Positions 7,254 to 13,763 of a DNA stretch of 35,599 bases are shown piece by piece. The translations under genes were made by a program, and so were the position numbers. Below the pieces are notes generated by a model that did not search any database, was not told where the DNA came from, and saw nothing but the letters and a program-made list of their open reading frames with translations. The stretch is from a virus. The DNA lies in IMG/VR virus record IMGVR_UViG_3300009000_001139, positions 1-35,599 of that record; one strand, written 5' to 3'. Each line of letters begins with the position of its first letter. Position 1 is the stretch's first letter.

Positions 7254-7415
7254 ATGAGTAAAGTAGTTTGTAGTATATGCAATTCAGAGAATACCGATGA
7301 TGATTTCGTTGAAGGTCACTTTGGTATTCTTCCAATTGCATTTTGTGTATGGTGTATGAGTTCCATATTAGATATGGCAGACCAATTAAATCCGTGTGAA
7401 TGTGAAGAGGAGTAG
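7254..7415 (+). CDS. 53-residue zinc-ribbon-like protein
   Basis: Encodes MSKVVCSICNSENTDDDF and later FCVWCMSS, two CxxC pairs separated by 21 residues, plus a terminal CECEEE. The spacing fits a small zinc ribbon. It ends 1 bp before the start of the T9SS-sorted protein, with GAGGAG of its last codons serving as that gene's likely ribosome binding site. Function unknown. Confidence 0.6.
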   Translation: MSKVVCSICNSENTDDDFVEGHFGILPIAFCVWCMSSILDMADQLNPCECEEE

Positions 7416-7416
7416 T

Positions 7417-9471
7417 ATGAAAAAGTTAATTACATTAATAGTAGTTTTAATGACCCTACCAATGATGGGGTCTCACCTATCGGGTGGTGATATCCAATAC
7501 CGATACATTGGAGACTCGACTGGAGTAGCGAGACAATATGAAGTGTTACTCAGAATCTATCGAGACCAAGCAGGTATTCCGATGGGTAATACTCAGACTG
7601 TGTACATTAACTCATCGTGTTATTCTCAACAAAGTTTAGTGGTAACACTACTACCAGGTTCGGGTGGAATAGCACCAACCTTATTTGATTGTGTAGTACC
7701 ATCATCAACAACAAAGACCTTAGAGATATACGCATATAAAGGGGTGGTAACACTACCTGGTAATTGTAGTAACTTCAACTTCTCTTGGAATCAATGTTGT
7801 AGACCTGGTGGTATCGATAACATAAATGCATCCAACGGATTTGGGTCTGATGGGTTTTACTTTGATGCTACATTAAATAACACTAAAGGTCAGAACTCTT
7901 CACCAATCTTTGTATCGGAGCCAGTTCGAGCATTTTGTGTGAACAATCCTTTCAATTGGAAGCAGACCGTGATTGAGGCAAATGGAGATTCAATCCACTT
8001 CTCAATGATTAAGTGTAGAGAGAATGCATATCCAGGTACGGATATAAACTTCGATGCAGGGTGGACTGCTACTCAACCAATCACATCAACCTACTTCAAT
8101 ATTAATCCATCAACAGGTCTGATTCAATTCTTACCTACGATGCAAGAGATTGATGTTGCTTCAGTATTGGTAGAAGAATATAGATACGATTCACTCTATG
8201 GTGTTTGGTATAAGATAGGTTCTGCTTCAAGGGATATGATGATTCAGATTGAAGCACAATGTTCTCCTGCCGTTATGGATGGGGTGGGTTTGGATTATGA
8301 TGCACCTGGTCATTATATTGATACAGCAACGGGATTACCAACGGTAGATTATAATTGTGGTGATACTGCAATTACAATGTACTTTGATATTCAATTGGAT
8401 TGCTTTACCATTTCACCTGATGGAACGGATTTTAGATTAACCTCACCCAATGGACAACCTTGGGCAATTAAAAACATTGTAGGTAATTGTAATGTAAATG
8501 GTGAGACTGATTCACTAACAATCATTCTAAACAAACCACTTGCAGTAAACGGAAAGTATTATCTATACTCTAAGGTTGGTAATGATGGTAACACACTATA
8601 CAACAAATGTGGTATTGGTATGGATGAGTTCGATACATTGGTTCTGAATGTAGAGGATTGTATTGACTTAGTAATGGAGTTAGATAACGTGACCATTGTA
8701 AATGACAACCACCCACAAGCCCAATGGTCGGTTGATACTAACTCATTCTTTGAAGACCAATTCGAAAGATATGAAATCCTTAGAGAAGATTTAGGATGGG
8801 GTATTGTAGGCAGTGTATACAATCCAAAGAAATATTTCTTCGATGATTTCTCAGCAACTAACGTAGATAATCAAATCTACAACTACAAAGTGTATATGGT
8901 CTACAACTCATTTAATATGGATACTACACGAGATGTACATTCTATTGTGTTGGAGTCTGATGGTGATTGTGATACGTTATGTTTCAATTGGAATAACTAC
9001 AATGGGTGGGATTCTGCTAAATACCACATCTTGATTAAAGACATTGTAAGTGGTAATTGGGATACCCTAACACCATTAGCAATTATGGATACTACATATT
9101 GTGGTTACTTCGATTCATTACCAGTTGGAATCAATACATTTAAAGTAGTCACTTCAAACGGAGTTGATACTTCTGAGAGTAATTACGTAACGTGCTTCCA
9201 ACCAACTCCACCTGAGATATCACTTCCAAATATTATTACACGTAATGGGGATGGGTTTAATGATATCTTATATATCAATCACCTCGACCTTTACGATGTT
9301 AAGAAGTTAACAATCTACAATAGGTGGGGCACTCCAGTCTACGAAAGTGATGATTACCAAAACGATTGGGATGGTGGTGATGTTGCTGATGGTGTTTACT
9401 TCTATGTATTAGATTTACAAAAGGGTAATAGTGTTGGTGCTTGTTATGGAACTTTAACAATTATACGATGA
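7417..9471 (+). CDS. Secreted surface protein with T9SS gliding-motility-type C-terminal domain
   Basis: A 684-residue protein starting at ATG 7417, just after GAAGAGGAG. Residues 1-19 are a signal peptide (KKLITLIVVLMTLPMM). The N-terminal region starting SHLSGGDIQYRYIG and including SWNQCCRPGGIDNI matches the opening domain seen in many Bacteroidota gliding-motility-associated proteins. The last ~85 residues carry the type B T9SS sorting domain hallmarks: NGDGFND (610-616), IYNRWGTPVYES (NRWG at 635-638), DWDGG and GVYFYVLDL. The family is exported by Sec and then the type IX system to the cell surface. It ends in an ATGA overlap with kdsA. I infer display on the infected host or release outside; its target is unknown. 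Such a gene in a phage is unusual and was probably taken from a host. Confidence 0.88.
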   Translation: MKKLITLIVVLMTLPMMGSHLSGGDIQYRYIGDSTGVARQYEVLLRIYRDQAGIPMGNTQTVYINSSCYSQQSLVVTLLPGSGGIAPTLFDCVVPSSTTKTLEIYAYKGVVTLPGNCSNFNFSWNQCCRPGGIDNINASNGFGSDGFYFDATLNNTKGQNSSPIFVSEPVRAFCVNNPFNWKQTVIEANGDSIHFSMIKCRENAYPGTDINFDAGWTATQPITSTYFNINPSTGLIQFLPTMQEIDVASVLVEEYRYDSLYGVWYKIGSASRDMMIQIEAQCSPAVMDGVGLDYDAPGHYIDTATGLPTVDYNCGDTAITMYFDIQLDCFTISPDGTDFRLTSPNGQPWAIKNIVGNCNVNGETDSLTIILNKPLAVNGKYYLYSKVGNDGNTLYNKCGIGMDEFDTLVLNVEDCIDLVMELDNVTIVNDNHPQAQWSVDTNSFFEDQFERYEILREDLGWGIVGSVYNPKKYFFDDFSATNVDNQIYNYKVYMVYNSFNMDTTRDVHSIVLESDGDCDTLCFNWNNYNGWDSAKYHILIKDIVSGNWDTLTPLAIMDTTYCGYFDSLPVGINTFKVVTSNGVDTSESNYVTCFQPTPPEISLPNIITRNGDGFNDILYINHLDLYDVKKLTIYNRWGTPVYESDDYQNDWDGGDVADGVYFYVLDLQKGNSVGACYGTLTIIR

Positions 9472-10274
9472 TTGATTCAGTAAAAATAAAAGATGGTATA
9501 GTCATTGGAAAGTCTACCCCATTTGTTCTAATAGCAGGACCTTGTGTTATAGAGAGTGCAGAACACACATTTCATATGGCGAGTGAGATTAAAAAAATCA
9601 CTAATAGATTGGGGATACCATATATCTTTAAAGCATCCTTTGATAAAGCAAATCGGACACGATTGGAAAATTATAGAGGAGTTTCCATTGATGTTGCCAT
9701 TGAGGTATTTACTAAGATTCGTAACGAATTAAAAATTCCAATTACTACCGACATCCACGAACCGTGGCAGGCAGATGCATTGAAAGACTACATTGACCTA
9801 ATACAAATACCAGCATTTCTATGTAGACAAACCGACCTATTAGTTGCTGCAGCTAAGACTGGGTTGCCAGTCAATATCAAAAAAGCACAATTTGTAAATG
9901 GGGTTGATATGGAACGTGCTGTCAATAAAGTTATTCAGAGTGGAAATGATAATGTAGTTCTTACTGAACGTGGTAACACGTTTGGGTATGGTGATTATGT
10001 TGTGGATATGAGAAACCTTGTAACTATGAGAGACTACGCTCCTGTTATTTTCGATGCAACCCACTCGGTCCAAAAGGGGTGTTCGGGTGGAAGTAGTGGG
10101 TCTAATAGACATTTCATAGAACCACTATCTAAAGCTGCAGTTGCAGTTGGGGTTGATGGTTTGTTCTTGGAGACTCACGATGACCCGACCAATGCACTAT
10201 CGGATGGGACAAGTTCTATACCATTAAATCAATTAGAAGAAATGTTAAATAATATATGTAAAGTTATTGGATAA
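9468..10274 (+). CDS. kdsA: 3-deoxy-8-phosphooctulonate synthase (KDO-8-P synthase)
   Basis: A 268-residue enzyme that condenses phosphoenolpyruvate with arabinose 5-phosphate to KDO 8-phosphate. Motifs in order: LIAGPCVIES (residues 21-30), FKASFDKANR, TTDIHEPW, QIPAFLCRQTDLL, NIKKAQFV, FGYGDYVVDM, VIFDATHSVQ and LFLETHDDP. Cysteine 26 in GPC marks the metal-dependent class; the E. coli type has Asn there. Length is normal. The start ATG 9468 overlaps the TGA of the T9SS protein, so the two are translated together, and its TAA overlaps the start of the HAD phosphatase gene. DAHP synthase is related, but the FDKANR and AFLCRQTDL motifs favour KdsA. Confidence 0.92.
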   Translation: MIDSVKIKDGIVIGKSTPFVLIAGPCVIESAEHTFHMASEIKKITNRLGIPYIFKASFDKANRTRLENYRGVSIDVAIEVFTKIRNELKIPITTDIHEPWQADALKDYIDLIQIPAFLCRQTDLLVAAAKTGLPVNIKKAQFVNGVDMERAVNKVIQSGNDNVVLTERGNTFGYGDYVVDMRNLVTMRDYAPVIFDATHSVQKGCSGGSSGSNRHFIEPLSKAAVAVGVDGLFLETHDDPTNALSDGTSSIPLNQLEEMLNNICKVIG

Positions 10275-10579
10275 TGAATATATACGTTGATATAGATGAA
10301 ACCATTTGCTTTTACGAGAATCGGGATTATGTAAATCCAGATTACTCAGAAGCAATACCACACTTTGAGAACATAGATAAAATAAATAAACTATACGACC
10401 AAGGTCATACGATTACATATTATACTGCCAGAGGAGGCACCACTGGTATTGATTGGTTTGATATTACAAAGAACCAATTAGAACAATGGGGGTGTAAGCA
10501 CCACGACCTAAGTGTTGGTGAAAAACCAAACTACGACTTACTGATTTGTGATAAGACAAAACGAATAGAAGAAATATAA
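10274..10579 (+). CDS. Small HAD-family phosphatase (capsule/LPS type), possible KDO-8-P phosphatase
   Basis: A 101-residue HAD-fold protein beginning MNIYVDIDETICFYE, with the DxDxT nucleophile motif at D6 and D8. TARGG follows as motif II, and the conserved tail is QLEQWGCKHHDLSVGEKPNY...ICDKTK. This matches short HAD phosphatases found in capsule and LPS gene clusters. It overlaps the kdsA stop by 1 bp (TAATG). The context suggests it removes the phosphate from KDO 8-phosphate, the KdsC step between KdsA and KdsB. KdsC itself is longer (~180), so this would be a functional analogue; that role is inferred. Confidence 0.7.
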   Translation: MNIYVDIDETICFYENRDYVNPDYSEAIPHFENIDKINKLYDQGHTITYYTARGGTTGIDWFDITKNQLEQWGCKHHDLSVGEKPNYDLLICDKTKRIEEI

Positions 10580-10717
10580 ATGAAAATGCGATTACATTCG
10601 GTATGGGGACAAGCGTATTTATTGCCATACATAAAGACAACAAACACAAGAGCACTCAATGGTGATTTAGAACTCATCATCGGTTGGTTAAGTTATGGAA
10701 TAAGTTTTAGTATTTAA
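10580..10717 (+). CDS. Hypothetical 45-residue protein
   Basis: The ATG directly follows the TAA of the HAD gene. It encodes MKMRLHSVWGQAYLLPYI and ends ELIIGWLSYGISFSI, a likely short membrane-associated or beta-strand peptide. The TAA at 10715-10717 lies inside the first TTAAC box of the next promoter. It is the last gene of the surface island. No family recognised. Confidence 0.5.
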   Translation: MKMRLHSVWGQAYLLPYIKTTNTRALNGDLELIIGWLSYGISFSI

Positions 10718-10768
10718 CTAAATATTAACACTATAATTTTGATATTCCAAAAATATTTTGTATATTTG
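10714..10768 (+). promoter_or_regulatory. Composite Bacteroidota-type promoter with paired TTAAC boxes
   Basis: TTAACT (10714-10719), 5 bp, TTAACA (10725-10730), 7 bp, TTTG (10738-10741), 19 bp, TATATTTG (10761-10768). The -7 box is a perfect match to the Bacteroidota consensus. It drives the 10792-11982 genes and perhaps the tRNA cluster. Confidence 0.8.
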
Positions 10769-10791
10769 TAAAGTAATAAAAAATAAAAGTT

Positions 10792-11145
10792 ATGAATGGA
10801 TATAAGATGAAGACCTCTAAGTATGATAAGATTGTCAATGAAGAGAATGCACTAAAATTAATTAGTGGTACTTCCCTTAAAGACCGAATGATTGGTTGCA
10901 ACTATAAACAACTCACACTTGCATTTGGCCAACCAACATTCTCAAAAGAGAGTGGTGATGGTAAAGTACAAAAAGAGTGGGTATTCGTTCGTAATTCAGA
11001 TGGTGCTATATTCACCATTTACGATTGGAAAACTTACGATGTGAATTACACGACCACAATGAATCAGAATTGGAACGTTGGTGGTAATGTTTATGCAGGT
11101 GAGTTTGTTACTGATATGATTGCTGAACTTAAAAGAAAGAACTAA
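10792..11145 (+). CDS. Hypothetical phage protein
   Basis: A 117-residue protein with the start context AATAAAAGTTATG. The central pattern LAFGQPTFSKESGDGKVQKE, then WVF, DGAIFTIYDWKTY, then a hydrophilic tail is reminiscent of a small phage family with GxP...EWxF...DG...TIYDWK, whose function I do not know. It is the first gene behind a strong composite promoter. An internal ATG at 10807 is possible. Confidence 0.7.
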   Translation: MNGYKMKTSKYDKIVNEENALKLISGTSLKDRMIGCNYKQLTLAFGQPTFSKESGDGKVQKEWVFVRNSDGAIFTIYDWKTYDVNYTTTMNQNWNVGGNVYAGEFVTDMIAELKRKN

Positions 11146-11146
11146 T

Positions 11147-11284
11147 ATGGCAGATTACATTTACATTATCGAACTAAATAATGGTACTAAGTATAGATAC
11201 GAGGGTAATGATGAGATGGTTGAAAGACATATCAAGGCTAACGAAGGTATGGGTGCTAAGATAGTATCTAAGAATAAAGTTTAG
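11147..11284 (+). CDS. Hypothetical 45-residue protein
   Basis: Starts 1 bp after the previous stop and ends 2 bp before the next ATG. It encodes MADYIYIIELNNGTKYRYEG and ends GAKIVSKNKV, a compact beta-beta-alpha-beta looking mini-protein. No family recognised. Close spacing on both sides supports it as a gene. Confidence 0.6.
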   Translation: MADYIYIIELNNGTKYRYEGNDEMVERHIKANEGMGAKIVSKNKV

Positions 11285-11286
11285 AT

Positions 11287-11604
11287 ATGAATGAACACCA
11301 ACTGCATAAGTTATTAGAGATTCAATACCTCAAGGGGAGATTGGATGAACTACATAAAGCACTACCAACTATTACTGACTTAGGTCGTAGTCGTGAGTTA
11401 GATGTTAGATTGGATAAGTACTACAACAAGTTAAAAGCAGTTGATGAGATTGCATACCACTTGTATCAAGTAGAACACCTCAATCAACAAATCTCAAAGA
11501 AGAAATCAAAAGATTTTATGAAGTCGTTGTTGGAAGAATTGATTCCACACTTAACCGACAACGAGTTAATTCAGAAAGTTAAAATTCAAATATCTAAATA
11601 TTAA
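11287..11604 (+). CDS. Hypothetical helical protein
   Basis: A 105-residue protein predicted to be almost entirely helical, with heptad-like leucines (LEIQYLKGRLDELHKAL; LYQVEHLNQQISKKK). It could be a coiled-coil adaptor or structural accessory. No catalytic motif. It is co-transcribed with the neighbours at 11147 and 11608 with spacings of 2-3 bp. Confidence 0.65.
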   Translation: MNEHQLHKLLEIQYLKGRLDELHKALPTITDLGRSRELDVRLDKYYNKLKAVDEIAYHLYQVEHLNQQISKKKSKDFMKSLLEELIPHLTDNELIQKVKIQISKY

Positions 11605-11607
11605 ATT

Positions 11608-11982
11608 ATGTCTGAAAAGATTTATGTCCGTAAAGTAGAGACTTGGACCATCTCATCTGCAAGTGACCCGATTGAGGTCAATGTAGAAGCACTTCGTAAA
11701 TGTGAACCCCCATATGAAGGTGACTCTGAACAAGAGTTAGTTAACTATCTTCAAAACAATGTATTTATGGAGTATGAATTCTATGAGAACGAAAACAACA
11801 TCGAGGTATATGGTGAAGATGCCGTATTTGATTTGGTTATGGAAGAGGCATATGTGGATAATGAGTTCTTTGATTCACGTACTAAAAGTGAAGATGCATC
11901 ACTTCAGGTAGGTATTCCCAATGAGGAGTGGTCAAAGTATGGCGGTTTCCAACCATTAGCAAACGGAGAATACGAATATTAA
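11608..11982 (+). CDS. Hypothetical acidic phage protein
   Basis: A 124-residue strongly acidic protein with blocks such as YENENNIEVYGEDAVFDLV and EEAYVDNEFFDS. No recognisable domain or membrane segment. The ATG at 11608 follows 3 bp after the upstream stop. It is followed 7 bp later by tRNA-Arg, so the tRNAs may be processed from the same transcript. Confidence 0.65.
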   Translation: MSEKIYVRKVETWTISSASDPIEVNVEALRKCEPPYEGDSEQELVNYLQNNVFMEYEFYENENNIEVYGEDAVFDLVMEEAYVDNEFFDSRTKSEDASLQVGIPNEEWSKYGGFQPLANGEYEY

Positions 11983-11989
11983 TTAAAAG

Positions 11990-12063
11990 GGACTCGTAGC
12001 TCAGTTGGATAGAGCATCTGCCTTCTAAGCAGACGGTCACAGGTTCGAATCCTGTCGGGTTCA
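11990..12063 (+). tRNA. tRNA-Arg (UCU)
   Basis: Acceptor stem GGACTCG/CGGGTTC with discriminator A. The anticodon arm TCTGC/GCAGA has loop CTTCTAA giving anticodon TCT (12024-12026). The T arm is ACAGG, TTCGAAT, CCTGT. No CCA is encoded. It reads the AGA codon, which the phage genes use often. Confidence 0.95.
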
Positions 12064-12068
12064 CAATA

Positions 12069-12150
12069 GAGTAGGTTATATAGTTCAACACACCTCTGCA
12101 GGGGTAAAGCTAAGTTGTTGTTAATAGGACGGGCATCCTAACGCTTACTC
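12069..12150 (+). ncRNA. Unidentified structured RNA-like element between tRNAs
   Basis: A closing helix GAGTAGG (12069-12075) with CTTACTC (12144-12150) encloses two further hairpins. One is ACCTC/GGGGT around a TGCA tetraloop (12092-12105). The other is GTT..AGGA/TCCTAAC around CGGGCA (12120-12142). CAAC (12086-12089) can also pair with GTTG (12114-12117). The size, a 7-bp terminal helix and the position between two tRNAs look tRNA-like, but there is no T arm or normal anticodon loop. It may be a degenerate tRNA, a processing signal or a small phage RNA. Read by eye; no folding programme was run. Confidence 0.4.
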
Positions 12151-12156
12151 TTATTT

Positions 12157-12228
12157 GCTCCGTTCGTCTATCGGTTAGGACACGGCCCTTTCACGGCCGA
12201 GAGAGGGGTTCGATTCCCCTACGGAGTA
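12157..12228 (+). tRNA. tRNA-Glu (UUC)
   Basis: Acceptor GCTCCGT/ACGGAGT (a G-U closing pair) with discriminator A. The anticodon stem CGGCC/GGCCG has loop CTTTCAC and anticodon TTC (12190-12192). The T arm is GGGG, TTCGATT, CCCC. No CCA is encoded. Confidence 0.95.
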
Positions 12229-12234
12229 CAACAT

Positions 12235-12306
12235 TGCCCGATGGTGTAATTGGCAACACTACTGGTTTTGGTCCAGTCATTTTAGGTTCGAGTCCTAATC
12301 GGGTAA
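12235..12306 (+). tRNA. tRNA-Gln (UUG)
   Basis: Acceptor TGCCCGA/TCGGGTA with discriminator A. The anticodon stem ACTGG/CCAGT has loop TTTTGGT and anticodon TTG (12268-12270). The T arm is TTAGG, TTCGAGT, CCTAA. The whole sequence is close to ordinary bacterial tRNA-Gln. Confidence 0.95.
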
Positions 12307-12311
12307 CTACG

Positions 12312-12339
12312 TTTATTAAAGTTTTGTAAACTATTTATA
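12312..12339 (+). promoter_or_regulatory. Candidate second-class (possibly late) promoter
   Basis: A 28-bp block, TTTATTAAAGTTTTGTAAAC then TATTTATA, recurs with only four differences at 24897-24924, in both cases 20-25 bp before an ATG. It does not fit the -33/-7 spacing of the other promoters. The shared core is GTAAACTATTTATA. A phage-specific sigma such as the gp55-like protein at 30590 could read it; this is inference. Confidence 0.45.
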
Positions 12340-12359
12340 GAAGACTAAAAAGAAAAGTT

Positions 12360-12617
12360 ATGAGTAAGATTTCAAGAAGACTATTCCAAGCATTGGAGGC
12401 AAAGTACACGGCAGAGATTATGGATGCACGAGCTCGTATCTCTATCTACTTTGAATCACCAGTTGCAATCGGAGAACACCCACAACATACTGAAGAGATT
12501 GATTTGTTAGTAGCACAATTGACTGATGCTACTGATAAACTATCTACCCTACGTGATAACTTTGGTGAAGAGTATGGTGGGTTTGATAACAATGATAAGG
12601 AATTACTAAAAGGGTAA
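12360..12617 (+). CDS. Hypothetical helical phage protein
   Basis: An 85-residue protein sitting between tRNA genes, with the start context GAAAAGTTATG. It is helical throughout (KISRRLFQALEAKYTAEIMD; EEIDLLVAQLTDATDKLSTL) and has an acidic glycine-containing tail. Small two-helix proteins like this occur in T4-like marine phages, but I cannot name a family. It is probably driven by the element at 12312. tRNA-Ser begins 7 bp after the stop. Confidence 0.7.
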   Translation: MSKISRRLFQALEAKYTAEIMDARARISIYFESPVAIGEHPQHTEEIDLLVAQLTDATDKLSTLRDNFGEEYGGFDNNDKELLKG

Positions 12618-12624
12618 TTCTAAT

Positions 12625-12709
12625 AGAGGAGTGCCAGAGTGGTCGAATGGACTTGACTTGAAATCAAGCGTACTTCACGGTACCGGGGGTTCGAATCCCT
12701 CCTCCTCTG
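12625..12709 (+). tRNA. tRNA-Ser (UGA)
   Basis: An 85-nt class II tRNA with the expected long variable arm. Acceptor AGAGGAG/CTCCTCT with discriminator G, the usual serine identity base. The anticodon stem CTTGA/TCAAG has loop CTTGAAA and anticodon TGA (12659-12661). The T arm is GGGGG, TTCGAAT, CCCTC. Confidence 0.95.
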
Positions 12710-12744
12710 CAATCGCAGTCAAGTATTTTATTAAGTTGAATATT

Positions 12745-12817
12745 GCGAAAGTAGCTCAGTTGGTAGAGCATCACCTTGCCAAGGTGAGGGTCGCCGGTTC
12801 GAACCCGGTCTTTCGCT
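12745..12817 (+). tRNA. tRNA-Gly (GCC)
   Basis: Acceptor GCGAAAG/CTTTCGC with discriminator T. The anticodon stem TCACC/GGTGA has loop TTGCCAA and anticodon GCC (12778-12780). The T arm is GCCGG, TTCGAAC, CCGGT. It ends 22 bp before the first radical SAM gene. Confidence 0.95.
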
Positions 12818-12839
12818 CAAAATATTAAAAGGATAAGTA

Positions 12840-13763
12840 ATGAATAAACCAATAACATATGCATACTTGGAGACTACAAACTATTGTAATCTTCAATGTT
12901 CGTTTTGCAATAGGGATGAGGTTATTGGTGCTTTACAGCATATGCCTTTAACTAAGTGGGGTGAGTTGTTAGATAGTATCAAGCACCATCCAATTAAAGA
13001 AGCTAAACTGATGGGTATGGGTGAACCTATGTTACATCCTCAATTCGATGAGGTGTGTCGTATGTTCAAGGAAACATTCCCAGACGCATTTTTAATTGTA
13101 GCCACTAATTGTCAATATCCAATCCGTGAGGGTTCTAAAATGAGAACCAAGTTTGAGAATTGTATGAACTATATTGACTTGTTGTATTTCAGTATTGATG
13201 GATATATGGAATCATACGAACGAGATAGGTCTCCAGCAAAATGGAGTAAATTAATTTCGTTCTTGGATGATTTTAAAAATGTAGATAGAAAGACTTGTAG
13301 AGTCACTTGTAACTATGTTGTTAATCCAGATAACGTAACGGACATCCAAACTATTTACGATGAGATTGTAGTTCCTTATAATCTTGTAGAGTATCGTTTG
13401 AATATTGCACAAAATTGGTCTGAAGATGAATCAATGCCAGGTGGGTATACTCAAGAACAAATTCAATACCTAAAAGACAATTGGAGTTCCAATATCAAAG
13501 GCAAGTCTGAGTGGGATTACGAAGATTGCTTCTGGGTTAATGAAGGATTGTATACCACAGTGGAAGGTGATGTTAAGATGTGTGCTTTGAATACGGGTGC
13601 GGATTCTTTTGGTAATCTATTTGAATCAAGTATTGAAGACATTCGTGAGTCCGATGATTTCCAAAATGTAAAACGTGGGTGTAATACAAATAACCCTACA
13701 TCACATTGTAAGAATTGTTCGTATAAAGAATTAGCACCAATGCTATCTGAACTCGGTGTGTAA
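12840..13763 (+). CDS. Radical SAM protein with SPASM-like C terminus (1)
   Basis: A 307-residue radical SAM enzyme. C16, C20 and C23 (TTNYCNLQCSFCNRDE) form the CxxxCxxC site for the 4Fe-4S cluster that splits S-adenosylmethionine. GMGEPML is the following SAM-contact motif. The C terminus holds further cysteines (GDVKMCAL; GCNTNN; HCKNCSY) in a SPASM-like arrangement for extra clusters. This group includes enzymes that modify peptides, sugars and alcohols by radical chemistry; the substrate is not visible. It is the first gene of a compact block to 18575, and the next gene starts directly after its stop. The start uses AAAGGATAAGTA before ATG. Confidence 0.85.
   Translation: MNKPITYAYLETTNYCNLQCSFCNRDEVIGALQHMPLTKWGELLDSIKHHPIKEAKLMGMGEPMLHPQFDEVCRMFKETFPDAFLIVATNCQYPIREGSKMRTKFENCMNYIDLLYFSIDGYMESYERDRSPAKWSKLISFLDDFKNVDRKTCRVTCNYVVNPDNVTDIQTIYDEIVVPYNLVEYRLNIAQNWSEDESMPGGYTQEQIQYLKDNWSSNIKGKSEWDYEDCFWVNEGLYTTVEGDVKMCALNTGADSFGNLFESSIEDIRESDDFQNVKRGCNTNNPTSHCKNCSYKELAPMLSELGV

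Noticed and set aside
7396-7416. GTG start seven codons upstream for the T9SS protein
   Set aside because: It would put charged residues (MNVKRSS) before the signal peptide and overlap the upstream zinc-ribbon gene; ATG 7417 has a purine-rich site in front.
9441-9467. TTG start nine codons upstream for kdsA
   Set aside because: ATG 9468 forms a standard ATGA overlap with the previous gene and gives the normal KdsA N terminus.
12332-12339. T4 late promoter box TATAAATA on the minus strand
   Set aside because: It would point away from all genes, since everything nearby is on the + strand; I treat the site as part of a + strand element instead.
12631-12828. Open frame of 65 codons on the + strand
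   Set aside because: It runs straight through tRNA-Ser and tRNA-Gly; the tRNA structures explain the sequence.
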